Assembly (NCBI RefSeq): GCF_018139145.2
Contig: NC_059471.1
Location: 45,252,226 to 45,316,225 of the forward strand
Direction of reading: 5' to 3'
Length of the DNA stretch: 64,000 bases
DNA from: Gymnogyps californianus
Lineage: Eukaryota; Chordata; Aves; Accipitriformes; Cathartidae
The notes below the pieces were generated by a model. It ran no database searches, was not told where the DNA came from, and saw only the letters and a program-made list of their open reading frames with translations. Below are positions 48,021 to 59,717 of the stretch, piece after piece. The translations under genes and the position numbers were made by a program. Numbering within the stretch: position 1 is the stretch's first letter; each line of letters opens with the position of its first letter.

Positions 48021-50007
48021 CTTATAGCTGGGTAATAGGGATTGGCATTCTGATACTAATCGTTTAGATTGTGGAAGTTCGGGGAGGCTTCAGTGAACAC
48101 AAGGGCTTTTGACTCAGCTGCTGTATAAATCTATGCTTAAATGGCCAGGCCTGGAGAGAGCCGCAATAAGAATGGAGGGTAAAACGGAACATGAGTAAAG
48201 CAAGGGAAAGAAGAGCAACAGAAATCAACAAGTGTGTACAAATCACAGAAACAATTTCTTACTGCACATGGTGAAGTTTTAATAATATGCCAAGGATTTC
48301 CTTCATGTCAAGAGACATTCCAACACCAAAAACTGACCACAAAACTATTTCTGCATTCACAATCCTTCTTTACATTGCAGTGGCAGCTGCAGAGAGGCAG
48401 GGAGAGCAGGAGAAATGCTCGAACATGGCTGAATGGCTAGGTTTGGACTCCTAGGGAAGGACTTACTCTGCCAAGCCAAAACTCACAGTCAGACCTTGCT
48501 CCCATTAAAATCAATGGCAGCTATGACAGAATGAGAACGGGGCCCAAAGGATCATTCATCATTGTTTCCCGGGTATGTACAGCTCCTTCCAGGTGTTTCT
48601 AAGTGTGTCAGGAAGTCTTCACTTTCACTTTTCGTGTTACGCCTTCTGAAATAGGCATATTAAACAAAAACAATGCACTTGGCTAGACATATATTGTGGG
48701 AGGCAAAAGTCACCGTAGGTGCTTTTGTTCCCCTGTCATCGCCATTTCTCTGAAAATTCTCACAAATTTATTTCATGGCAGGAACGTCCATTTGAACAGT
48801 AAGTTTGGGCAACGTATCGGAGAAGGAAATTTCCGAATGTAGAAAAAGAACAAAGAACAGAAACAGACAGCACTTACAGTCAAAACTAAACAGCTTGGTT
48901 CAGATGCCTCAACTCAGATTCCCAACATCGGCAGTGAACGTCTCCCTCCCAGCCCCAAGATGACTAGCCTAAGCATAAGTCACTAAACCATGCTGTGAAG
49001 AAAAAGAATGCAGTGGATGAGTGAGTATGAAGGCACTATCTGCTGCTTAGAGAGTTCACAAACAGAAAAGAAGTCATTTACTGAGGATGACAGCGGGCTC
49101 TGTGGGTTCTGGCACATCCAGGACAGAGGTTCAAGGCTGAACCGAGGTTCCAGTATTCCTATGGTATTTTTTCTACATACACACAGAGTTTGTTACCTGT
49201 ATTTGTGCTTACAAAAATGGCGACACTCTGGCATTTTTCCCCTAAAAGAAAGCTGTAAGGAAGTGACGCACTGATTCATACCAGTAGGATTATTCTGCTG
49301 GTCATTGTACAGAGGGCCAGCTGGTCATTTGTTTAATTTAACCGAGAGAATCTCCCAATTCTCTTTTTGGAAGCACAATGTGAAAGAATTCAGTGCAGAT
49401 ATCTAGTCAGCTAGGCTGTACACAGTGTGCGCATGGGCAGACTCCACCTATAGAACAACATGACTTCTATTGCTTTCTTTCACCCCTAACATCTTTAGCG
49501 GTGTCTCATAATCGAATTTTTCTTTCTCTGTTGTCCACGTCGTTGGAAGAAGGGTATGGCTTGCACATGGTTTTATCACAAAATTAAACCCATCAAAAAT
49601 TCTCTTGTAGCAAAAATGTAATGCAAGAAAAGCAACAGTACCGTGCTTGTAGAGAAAACAATTGGACTGGGAATGCATTGGAGGCAGGAGGTAAACAACA
49701 GCAATCCTCCCTATTAGCACACATGAGAGTGTCATGGATGCTGCAACACTATGCCAAAATTTACACTGAAAGGGTTTCAAAATACTGGGCAGCATGGAAT
49801 GCTGGTGAAAAGAAAGGTAGGGTTAAGATAAACCTAGGCAGAGATGTATTTTCTCTTCCTGTGACATTTCCTGTGCCCAAATATTATTCACAAACCTTGA
49901 AAGTTAGCGGTCTGCCATTACAAGAGACAAAACTCCAACGGGGAACCATGAGGAAAACAGGGAGCCAAACATACATCTACAGGGCTTCTAATAGGGAGGG
50001 AGAAAGA
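48021..50007. other. Gene-free DNA at the end of unit A
   Basis: No recognisable exon or element. A 164-codon frame at 49621-50115 has no domain and ends in SINE-like DNA. Confidence 0.45.
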
Positions 50008-50110
50008 GAATCGGGAAGTCTGGGTCTAACTCCACAGTTTCCCCTTACATTCTCTGTAACCTTGAACAAGTGGTTTCTCTTCTCCCCAGTCCACTTGCTT
50101 TGCAAAATTA
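50008..50110 (+). mobile_element. MIR-like SINE relic
   Basis: The order GGGAAGTCTGGGTCTAACTCC, then TCTGTAACCTTGAACAAGTGG, then TTTCTCTTCTCC, TTTGCAAAATTA resembles the MIR core (a GTGACCTTGGGCAAGTCAC-like block, then TCTGTAAAATG). It is strongly diverged. Confidence 0.5.
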
Positions 50111-51489
50111 CGTAAACGCTGATGGCATGCCTGGAAAATATTTTTACTCACTCCTGAAGAAAAGAACCAAACCAAAACATGTGGCCTAGATGTTCTTCTC
50201 ACATTGATGTCAATCCAGAATGAAAATACGGAATTGTTCACACAAGTAAAGGTGATAAAAAAACGTTCGTTATGCTCAAATCTCTAGATTGCAGACTCTC
50301 TAAAAAGAAGAGATTTTGGCCTCTCGTGTGGACTTTTCCCAAAAGGATGTGACAGCAGCATCCTTCACTGACGAACACTTATCCTGAAGTGCTGCCTTTG
50401 GAATGGAATGGAATGGAATGAAATGAAACGAAACAAAATGAAACATATTCAGAGGACATCTAATACCTTTGTAGTGGCACTAAAAGTGAGAAAAACAAGT
50501 CAGAAATTTTGCTTTGCTTTCTTCCCAGACCAGACTGACACATTGCCCACCTCATCAGAGGTGACCAGCGGTACCGAAGATGCCTGCAGGACAGAAACAA
50601 TTGGTATTTTTGTGACGTCTTGTGGCAACTGGTATCATACTTCCTTTTTTCTTGCAATTATAAAACCTATATTAACGAATCTGGATGGTTTGCTTTTTCC
50701 CTTTGAGAAGATTAAAGAACTCTCTAACCCTTCTCCAATGTAGTCCGCACAATCGATTGCTGGGGCAATATGTCCAACGTGTTCGGGGTACTCGTCTAAT
50801 GAAGTGTCCTGTTTGGTTGATTCTAGTTGGGCTAATTGTAATCTCACCCTAACACAGATGTACTGGCTTCACAAGCAACTCCTTAGTTAAACTGATAAAA
50901 ATAAAATTTGTCCTCATCGTTTTACCTATTCACCTTTCCCGAGGAGTGATTCTGCACTAAATAGTTCCTGTGAATAAGTTCCCTCACTGTAAATGCTGAT
51001 AGAACAGCAAAATGCAGATATATTTATGACAAATTTAAATCATTTAGACAAGAACTGTGGCTCTACTGGCATGTGAAAAAACAGTAAAAAATACAGAAGG
51101 AGCTGCAGACACTTTGGGCTAAGAAGAATTGAAGGAAAAGATGACCTGAAATGCATCTTCTGGCTAACCTCACGTTTGTGATTCACTTGCAATATTTGTT
51201 TCCATCATTAGGAATCTTTACTGCTCAAAGCAATGAGATTTCTTCCCCTTAATAAGTAGTCACTGTTACAGCAATTGCTACAGAAGATTTTGTTCCCCCT
51301 ATCTTTCTATGAAATGGTTGCTTCAAAGCGCAGTTAAAGTCACTCTCAAACCTAACTGCTTCTCCTGTAATTGCTTTCATCATTGCGTACTCCAGTGTCC
51401 GTCAGAATATTAAGATACGTGTATTATTGGAGATATTGCCTGACTGTGTTCTAGTGTGGCAGTGATAGCCTCTCTCCATGAATCCAGTG
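50111..51489. other. Gene-free DNA before the duplication junction
   Basis: Contains the GGAAT run at 50397-50443. At its end, about 30 nt (51451-51486, GCAGTGATAGCCTCTCT) are shared with 37110-37142 next to the other CR1 3' end. Confidence 0.5.
50397..50443. repeat. (GGAAT)n microsatellite grading into (GAAAC)n
   Basis: About five GGAAT units followed by degenerate GAAAT, GAAAC and AAAAT units. Confidence 0.8.
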
Positions 51490-51607
51490 AGAAGAGAAGA
51501 GAAGAGAAGAGAAGAGAAGAGAAGAGAAGAGAAGAGAAGAGAAGAGAAGAGAAGAGAAGAGAGAAGAGAAGAGAGAGAAGAGAAGAGAAGAGAAGAGAGA
51601 AGAGAAG
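51490..51607. repeat. (AGAAG)n pentameric microsatellite at a CR1 3' end
   Basis: More than 20 AGAAG units with a few GAGAG interruptions, directly beside a CR1 tail. This is the same arrangement as 37144-37218 but with a different pentamer. Confidence 0.9.
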
Positions 51608-51657
51608 ATTTCAGTTGGAAGGGAGCTACAACGATCATCTAGTCCAACTGCCCGGAC
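51608..51657 (-). mobile_element. CR1 LINE 3'-tail remnant cut by the duplication junction
   Basis: TTTCAGTTGGAAGGGAGCTA, ACGATCATCTAGTCCAACTG and CCC match the CR1 3' end on the minus strand. Similarity ends at about 51657, six bases before unit B starts. Upstream CR1 sequence is missing, so the element is truncated at the new junction. Confidence 0.8.
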
Positions 51658-51889
51658 TCTCAGAAAGAGAGTCTGGATGACAGGCTTAGATGTGAACAAT
51701 TAATTTTTTGGTAGTGAAAGCCAGGTGATATGAACCCCATTCGATGACGCAGGAGGAAACAGCACTGGATTATGTCTCATGTTGGGAACCATGTGGACAA
51801 TTAGTTGCATTAGTTATCATCCATCATCTCAGCCTTGCTTAAGGAGAGTGTTACCTCTGCTGGTATATACCTAATTCTTTTAAGAGAGA

Positions 51890-51920
51890 CAGAAGAGAGA
51901 GAGAGGAGAGAGAGAGAAGG
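51890..51920. repeat. Interrupted (GA)n microsatellite, unit B
   Basis: Counterpart of 36372-36401, shortened and broken by GAAGA and GGAGA steps. Confidence 0.85.
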
Positions 51921-52472
51921 AAAGAGAGACAGACAGCAAGGAAGGCTTACTTTCCCTTGAATGAGTGAACTCAGGCAGCAAGGGAGTATCACTGATACCT
52001 GAGTCTCCGTTCAGAACTTTTATGCTGTCTGTAACAAACTCCTGAAGGCACCTCTAATAGCAAAGCAATGCTTTGTAATCCTCTGCTGCCTTCTTTGATA
52101 TCAGAGGGCCTGCCTAGAACTTCCATAACTTTCCCCATAGAAGCCTGAATGGCTGCGCTCGCAGATATTAGAAGGCGAAACACAAATTCCTCCAGTTACT
52201 CCGACACCTTGAACGTAGAAACCAACACAGTTTAATATGAAGAATCTCGCTTTTTCACATAAACAACTTTTTTTATAGCACATATTTTCATTCTACAATA
52301 AGCATGTATCTCCCTATCACATACATATTTACACAGCAAAACTGCCAAGGTAATACAAGTAATACATATATACAGCAGCACCGCTTCTTCCAGCTTGCTG
52401 GTCACAAGCCACTTGAGCTGCAGCTCAAAAGTGGTATGTGGCTCTAAAGTGTTCTTCATGTCAAATGACAAA

Positions 52473-52624
52473 GTCCAATATGAGACATTTCTTCAGTAAT
52501 CTCTTCAACCTGCCTTGAGAAAGATGGGGAAAAAAAAAAGACAAGAATTAGGGACAAGGTGAGAGGAGAACAAGCAACATGTGCTTTGACGTGAAATCCA
52601 ATACCCATTTCGTAGTATTCCTGC
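52473..52624 (+). repeat. Direct repeat R1, left copy (unit B)
   Basis: Counterpart of 36957-37110, with single-base losses and gains such as AAGGTGAG for AAGGGTGAG. Confidence 0.8.
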
Positions 52625-52660
52625 GATGGCTACAGTGATAGCCTCTCTTCTTGAATCCAG

Positions 52661-52721
52661 GGAGAGGGAGAGGAGGAGGAGAGGAGAGGAGAGGAGAGGA
52701 GAGGAGAGGAGAGGAGAGGAG
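52661..52721. repeat. Pentameric purine microsatellite, unit B
   Basis: Irregular GGAGAGG units followed by about eight clean GGAGA units. Shorter than in unit A. Confidence 0.88.
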
Positions 52722-52722
52722 A

Positions 52723-53711
52723 ACAAAGAGAATATTTCAGTTGGAAGGGACCTAGAACGATCACCTAGTGCAACTGCCTGACCACTTCAGGGCTGACCAA
52801 AAGTTAAAGCATGTTATTAAGGGCATGGTCCAAATGCCTCTTAAACACTGACAGGCATGGGGCATCGACCACCTCTCCAGGAAGCCTTTCCAGTGTTTGA
52901 CCACCTCTCAGTAAAGAAATGGTTCCTAGTGTCAAGTCTAAACCTCCCCTGGCGCAGCTTTGAAGTATTCCCACCCATCCTATCAGTGGATCCCAGGGAG
53001 AAGAGCTCAGCACCTCCCTCTCCACTTCCCCTCCTCAGGAAGCTGTAGAGAGCAATGAGGTCGCCCCTCAGCCTCCTCTCCTCCAAACTAGTCAGACCCA
53101 GAGCCCTTAGCTGCTCCTCATAGGACATGCCTTCCAGCCCCTTCACCAGCTTTGTTGCCCTCCTCTGGATGCACTCAAGGACCTTAACACTGTGGGGCCC
53201 AGAACTGCACACAGTACTCAAGGGGAGGCCGCACCAACACAAAATACAGCGGGATAATCTCCTCTTTTGGCCGGCTGGTTATGCTGCGTTTGATGCACCC
53301 CAGGCTGCGGTTTGCCCTCTTGGCTGCCTGGGCACGCTGCTGACTCCTGTTGAGCTTCCCACCAACAGCACCCCCAAATCCCTTTCTGCAGGGCTGCTCT
53401 CCAGCCACTCCTCTCCCAATGTATACCTGCGTTCGGCATTACTTTGTCCCAAGTGCCGAATCTGGCATTTGTTTTAGTTAAATGTCATGTCAAATGCCTT
53501 TCAAATACTACACAGTGTGATCTTATTGATAATTTTTCCAGGGACCTGAGGTGAGACTAACATGTCTGTAGTTTCCTGGCTCTTCCCTCACACCCTTCTT
53601 GTAAATAGGAACAATGCTGGTGAGCTTCCAGTCAGCGGGAACTCTCCAGATTCCCCAGACCTTTGGCAGACGATGGAGAGGGGACCTGCTGTAACATCCA
53701 CTGACAAGTGC
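52723..53711 (-). mobile_element. CR1 LINE 3' part, unit B
   Basis: Counterpart of 37219-38210 with the same palm-domain deletion. The ORF2 C-terminus is now split into overlapping frames by small indels (for example GAAGCCTTTCCAG for GAAGCCTGTTCCAG). The 133-codon frame at 52841-53242 is the longest remaining piece. Confidence 0.85.
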
Positions 53712-56700
53712 AAAATGGAACTGCAGCGCCGGAGTGGTATTTTTCTCCTGACATACATGTTCTCCCAAGGGCAGGTGCATGCTTCCTCTCTGGGGCCATC
53801 TCTGTGCACCTTGAAATATTTCCTATTACTCAGAGCAGCGTTAAAATGTGACAGATGGACAGCAGGGTCTGTTACACACCTGGGCTCCTTTGTTCTTCTC
53901 GCCCTGCCTGGGTTTCTCAGTTGCCCATTCCTGAGATCTTGCTTTCCAGCTTTCGCCTTTTCTTGCCTGCCTGGCCATCCCTCTCCTCTTCGCAGCTTAG
54001 TTTTCTCTTTTCTGTTGAACTGTTTTTCCTCTTCCTGCGAAGAGCCTGGCAACCTTTCCATTCAATAGTATTGTTAGACAGGTAAAGCCATGATAACCAT
54101 GAATCAGTTCCCTCTTAATCAAAGCTAGCTCATGTTACCTTCTCTCCCCAGACGAGCCCTTCAGGTGTTTGCTTTCCAGAGCGACTGGAGGCACCTGCAA
54201 TGGAAATGTGGAAGTTACCAGGTGGTGAGCACCCTACCTGCCCAATTGCTACCTTAGCTCTGAAAGGCAGATCTCTTGGATGGGTTTGCTCAGCCTGGCT
54301 GAGCCACTTCTGGTGGGATCACTGCACAAAGTGCGATGGCCAACCTGCATCAGCCTTACTCTGCACTTTAGCAGAGCTGCAGGCTGGTGGTGACCTTGCT
54401 CGTCCCTGTGCAGCAGTCCCACCTTCTGAGGAGGGAGCTTTTGTTGTCACGCTCTTGGTGGCCCTGACATACCTCTGCGGTTTCTGCTTCTGCCCCTGTG
54501 CTGTGTCTTTTGGGATCATTCGGTGACTCCTCGGCCCGTGCACCAGCAAGCCCAGCCACCTCCTCCTCAAAGAGTTCCCCGCGGTGCTCAATGAGGAACT
54601 CCACCAGCCGCGTCACCTGCACACAGCAAACCATTGGTTTCCCCCTAGGTGGCCTGAACACGGCTCAAAGAGCCTTTTGCCACTCCTGACCCTCGCTTCT
54701 GCGCAGCAAGCTGCAGCTGTGGGCTGCTCTTCCCGGCAGCTCCCCCACGAGCGTTTGCTGCAGAGAGGAGGCAGCCAGGTCCCTCTGCACAGCAGAGCTC
54801 GGGTGGGCCAGAAGGCTGTAGCCGGCTGGTAACCACAGCGTACCTTCCCCGTCACCTGCAGCAGGACGTCCAGGGGAGCGTGTGCTCCTCGGCTGGGCTC
54901 AGCAGGTTTGGCCCCACGCAGACGGCCAGGTTGCCGGCAGTCATCCTGCTGGTGGCCGCGTTTCTGCTGATGTCTTGCAGCAGGGACAGCAAGCTCTTGA
55001 GGAGCAGGAGGTTGCTTGGGCAACTTGCTGGCCACCCTGAGGGAACAGGAACGCAACGTTAACAAAGTAGCCATCGTCAACACAGCTCTCCGGGCTGAGC
55101 TCTACAACGTTAACAAAGTAGCCATCGTCAACACAACATTAACAAAGTAGCCATCGTCAACACAGCTCTCCCGGGCTGAGCTCTGCCAAGCCCTTCGTGG
55201 AGCAACCCCCAGTGCCTGCGGGAAGTGCTCCAAGGAGAGAAAGGCTTTTCTGAGCCTCTTCCCCCCAAAACCCCACCCCACAGCAGCAAGAGGTGGCTGG
55301 CAGAAGACGTGGCTTCTGCAGGCAGGCTGTGGCTTTGCAGGCAAGTCCCAGCCTCTGCCAGTCCCTGCGGAGCAGGCAGGCTGCTCGCCGCACTTACTCT
55401 TTCAGTCCTGCCAGCCTGTCCTGCCTGCTGGTCTTCTGCAGGGCGTTCATCCATTCCTCGTAGAGCTCTGCCTGGAGGAGCTTGGAGGGGATCTTCCGGA
55501 GGAAGTCCTGCAATGCCAAGGGCTCCGGGTGAGGCTTTGACCACTGCCGCCGGAGGAGCGCAGGCACGTCGCCGGCAGCGAGAGAGCCGGGAGCTGCTGG
55601 GCTCCAGGTCCAGAGGGTTCACCTTCAAGATGACGGCCAGCAGGTGTGCAGGCTGGCTTTCAAGGTGGACCTCCGCTCCGCTGGTCGAGGGCCTCCGGAG
55701 CTCGCGGGAGGCGCGCTCGCTGGCCGCCAGCCGGAAGATCCCCTCCGTGGATGGCCCGTGCTCGTGCAGAAGAGCCAGCAGGTCCTGCAGGGACAGAGGA
55801 GGAGAGTGGCGTGGCTGGAGGCAGGCCCTGGGGCAGGTGAAACCTTGCTCAAGGGCAGGAGCACGTGTGGAGGGCTCTGCTTTCCCTAGGGCAGGCTGGA
55901 GGGGGGGCTGGAGGTGGGTGCGTGGGGAGGAGGCGGCTTTGTCCCCGAGCCCCAGCCGGGGTCCCTCTGCTGGGGACAGCGCCTCTGCGGAGGAGCCAGC
56001 GGGCTGGGACCCCCTGGCCAGGCTTGCTTACCTGGATGGGCTGGGGCAGCGTGCCGTCCTGGCTGCAGAGAGCTGCCAGGGGCCGGTCCGAAGAGAGCCC
56101 CCCTGCTGCCAGAGCCCGACAGCCCGGGTGCCTCTGCAGCGGCTGAGGTCCCTCGCCATGCAAAGCACCAGGGCAGCCCTCCTCCTCCTGCTGTGGTCCC
56201 GCCTGCTGCCAAGAAAAGAGAGCAAAGAGACATGGAGGAGAAGCGCCAGGCGAGCGTTCCTGGACCCTCTCAGCGCTGTCCCCCCGCTGCTGAGCGCACG
56301 GGAGAGGCGTCGTTTGGGAACGAGGGTCCCCGGGGGCTCAGCTCTCTCCTGCCGCAGAGCAATGGGGACGGACGTGCCCTGCGGGAAGGGCAGCAGCAGC
56401 CCCAGTGCAGCAGGAGTGCCCGCCTGCGCGAGGAGGAGAGAAGGGCCATCCTGCCCCGTCTTCTCCAAACTCACCAGCCGCGCGGCCAGGTCCACCTTGG
56501 CTGCCAGAGGGGACGGGTGGTGGCCGCTGCTCTGCGCCAGCCTGCAAGCAACACGCCGCGCTCACCCAGCAGCCTCGCAGCAGAAAGGGCCCCCGGCAAG
56601 CTGCATCAGCCTTTGGCCATGTGTGAGAGGAGGGGACGGCTGAGATGACACCCCGAGTGACCCTCACCTTTGCCTGGCTCTCGACCAGCCTCTCCAGGCT

Positions 56701-58107
56701 GCTGGCGTGTAGTGTCGTTGCCTGGGCAAGGGGAAAAGAGCAGAAGGTGAGAAGCGATGAACCTGATGCTGGGCTGGAGCAGCATCTGGGGGCAAAGGGG
56801 AGACAGGAGGGACACTCACGGCCATGGCGGCTGCTCAGCTCCTTCAGCAGGAGCTTGATGGAGGGCAGCTGGGTCACCCGGGCTCCCTCCACTCCTTCTG
56901 GTGGCCTGTGCAGGGGCAAGGGGCAGAGCAAGAGCTGTGTGAGACCCAAGCCGCCTTTTCCCGCTCCTGCCAGCCCGGGGAGCACTTGCAAGCTGCCCCG
57001 AAGCAGCCGGGCACCACCCGGCAGTCGAGCGGAGAGCAGCGGCAGTGGTGAGGACGGGGCTGGGCAGGTGTTGGCTGGACAGAGCTGGGCGAAGCCGCTG
57101 CGCCAGCTCTGCCCGCTCAAGAGCTGCCCGCAGCCGTGGGGGCACCTCTCCCCAGCTGGGGAGCGGTGTTTCCGCCTCGTACGGCTCCTCCTGGAGCATC
57201 CCCCCGTGATGTGAGCACGGGCCCCCCAGGCTGCACTGCCAGGCAGGGCTTACCCCAGGAGCGCGCTGACCCAGAGCTCCTTCAGCGCCCGGGAGCTGCA
57301 GAAAGAGAGGAGAAACAGCCTGAGTGCCCGCTGCTCCCCAGCCTGCGGGCAGAGGCGGGCGCCGGCACAGCCCTGCCCCGTGGGGCCAGGCACAGCGGCA
57401 GGAGGAAGCCCTGTCGGGGGCAGGACAGAGGCGCTGCCCAGCCCTGCCGTGGGACGTGGCACCGAGACTCACCGGAAGGTGACGATGCAGGAGCCGCAGG
57501 GCCAGACGAGGACAAGGGAGTTGGTGGTCTTGCCTTCCTCCTCCTCAGCGGCATCCCCGGCTGCCCCCTTGCCGCTGCTCAGCACCTGCAGCTGGCCCAG
57601 GGCCAGGCAGAGCTGCGGGCGCGGGGCGCTGCCACGTCTGCAGAGAGGAGCAGCAGGGAGTGATGTGGAGGTGGCCGAGGCCGGTGGCTCCCCTCCAGCG
57701 CCCGCCTGCCACGGGCACGGCCATGGGTGCATCCAGCAGCAGGGTGCCGGGGACCCGGGCTGCTCCTTGGCTGTCCCTGCCCTGGGCCAGGGCCAGGGCT
57801 TGGGAGGAAAGGCAGCTGGGCTCTGTGAGTCTTACTTGGGCTTGGCGATGACCAAGGCATCGCTGAAGAGGAGGAGGTCCCTCTTCCTCGTCGCACGGCC
57901 CTGGGTCACCCGCACGCGCTGATGGAGCAGGGGCTCGGGTGATGGCGGACGGGCGCACACTGCTGCTCGGGGTCAGGGTCGTCCCTGCGAGAGCAGACGG
58001 CACCGGGCATGAGAAAGGCGGCTGCTGCGGGGCCCCGGCGGTGCCGGCGTGTCCCGAGCCGCGGGGGGAGCCTACCTGGAGCCGCGGCAGCAGTTCACCT
58101 GGCCCAT
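53588..58107 (-). pseudogene. RhoGAP of the ARHGAP20/TAGAP type, copy B, frame broken
   Basis: All 14 exons of copy A have counterparts, and splice sites checked are kept (start codon 58107, exon 1 58107-58076, exon 11 55036-54844, exon 12 54616-54473, exon 14 from 54045). Relative to copy A, exon 2 lacks one base, exon 5 gains one before its donor, exon 11 lacks two bases and then one, exon 12 has a loss and a compensating gain, and exon 14 is two bases shorter. No full-length protein can be read. Similar indels fill the introns. The losses may be decay of a redundant copy or consensus errors in an unpolished assembly. If the bases are wrong, this is a second intact gene. Confidence 0.75.
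55055..55163. repeat. Local triplication in an intron of RhoGAP copy B
   Basis: A 29-nt unit (AACGTTAACAAAGTAGCC, then ATCGTCAACAC) occurs at 55055-55083, 55106-55134 and 55135-55163. Copy A has it once (about 39554-39582). The next two inter-unit segments also repeat GCTCTCC(C)GGGCTGAGCTCT. Confidence 0.85.
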
Positions 58108-59290
58108 GCGCCGAGGGCAGGAGAAGCCTGGCGTGGGACACGATGGTGGGGTCAGGACAGTGCCCAGCCGGCTCGAGCAAGGCTGCCAGGGGGTCCTGGT
58201 GCCGGCAGTGCTGCTGGGCAAGAGCTTGGCTCAGCACGTGCTGGCACAGCGCCGTCCCTGCAGGCACTGGGGCCGTTGCCGGGCCAGCGCCGGGTCAACA
58301 CAACATGCCGTTCTGAGCCAGGGTCGCCCTGGGGGCGGGGGTGGGGGAGGGGCCCTGGGGGGCTCTCCCCACTCCTGCCCGTGTCTCTCTCGTCCTGGGG
58401 AGCCCAGACCCGGGCACAGCACTGCAGGCATGGCCTCCCAGCGCTGAGCAGAGGGAAGGGTCACCTCCCTCCAGCTGCTGCCAAGGCTTTGCCCAGTGCA
58501 GCCCCGGGTACCACTCGCTCGCCGCCTTTGGGCAAGGGCACCTTGCTGGCTCCTGGTCAACCCGGTGTCCGCCAGGACCCCGGGGCCTTTTCTGCCACGC
58601 TGCTCGCCAGCAGCTTTGCCAAGCTGCTTTCGGTCATGAGTGGGTGGGGATGTGTCCCGGGATGCTTCGTGCCCGTCCCGTGCCAGCCGCAGTCGGTCCC
58701 ACCCTCTTTCTGCAGGTTCTCCCGGTGCCACTGCCGTGGAGGTCAGAAGGGCACGTTCCTCCAGCCAAGCAGTGGTCCAAGTGGAAAGGCTCTCTCTTGT
58801 TATGGGGCAGGGAGAAAGAGGATGCACGTGGTGACAGAGTGCAGAGACGGAGTTTCCTTAACTCCAACTCTTTAATGCCAACTTTGTTCTTCTTCACCTA
58901 ATGTCCAGGTAGAAGGTGGTGTTGGCACTCCCATGGAAAATGGGAGAGGAGTTTGGCTTTGCCAGCTGCCCTAGAAACAGCAGCTGCATAGCTGCTTCTT
59001 GAGTGAGCAGCTGTCTGCAGAAGCCCGGCGTCTCAAGGACGGGAGGGGGGAAACTGCAAGAAGCAGAGCAGACGAGAATAGTGCAGCCCAGGGGGTTGCA
59101 GACGCATCCTGCCCACCTCTCACTCTTCCCGGGATGCTTTAGGTGGTTGACAGAGAGAGAAAAGCGTCCTTCTGCCTGCTCGAGCCAGACCTGTTGTCTC
59201 TTTGGCTCCAAATGTAAGAAGCAGAGTAAGAAGTTAAAACTGAGCCCCAAGCTGTTGTGTGAGCCTGCCTTGACTTTTGTGGAAAGGAAA
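58108..59290. other. GC-rich 5' flank of RhoGAP copy B
   Basis: Counterpart of 42632-43817 with scattered single-base differences. No additional feature. Confidence 0.35.
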
Positions 59291-59594
59291 GATGGAAAGA
59301 GAGGAAAGAGAGGAGAGAGAGGAAGGAAGGAAGGAAGGAAGGAAGGAAGGAAGAAGGAAGGAAGGAAGGAGAGGGAGGAACGCAGGAAGGAAGGAAGGGA
59401 GGGAGGGAGGAGAGAGGGAGGGATGAAAGGGAGGGAGGGAGGGAGGGAGGGAAGGGAGGAACGGAGGAAGGGAGGAAGGGAGGAAGGCAAGAAAGAAAGA
59501 GAGAAAGAAAGAGAGAAAGAAAGAGAAGGGAAGAAAGAAAGAAGGAAGGAAAAAAAGAACAAAAGAAAGAAAGAGAAAGAAAAGAAAGGAAGAG
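59291..59594. repeat. Polypurine tract, unit B
   Basis: Counterpart of 43818-44151, about 30 nt shorter, with changed GGAA/GGGA block lengths. Confidence 0.9.
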
Positions 59595-59717
59595 TGAGCG
59601 GAAAACTCTGTCAGCCCTCTAGGAGTTCCAGGATTGCACCACCTCCTCCTCATGCAATGTATACTTGCAAAGATACATGTCTGAAGAGGGGACGTATTGG
59701 ACGGCTGAAAAATGGAC

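Larger units (their letters stand above)
36143..51663. repeat. Tandem segmental duplication, unit A (about 15.5 kb)
   Basis: From 36143 onward the sequence is repeated, nearly identical, from 51664 onward, so the unit length is about 15,521 bp. Similarity is seen from AAAGAGAGTCTGGATGAC (36143/51664) through GAGAACGGGGCC (48535-48544), which corresponds to the window end. The last 3.1 kb of the unit (48553-51663) has no visible partner because unit B leaves the window. The unit carries one RhoGAP gene, split CR1 parts, an LTR fragment, a candidate exon and purine microsatellites. Confidence 0.93.

Noticed and set aside
49621..50115. 164-codon plus-strand frame
   Set aside because: No recognisable domain. 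Its 3' half is a MIR-like relic.
51490..51607. Regular short repeats that might suggest a CRISPR-like array
   Set aside because: Simple pentamer microsatellite without spacers, in a vertebrate genome.
55225..56643. 472-codon open frame on the plus strand
   Set aside because: It is the reverse strand of the GC-rich RhoGAP exons and introns, crosses several splice sites and has no recognisable domain. The same strand in unit A (40155-41168) is a shadow too.
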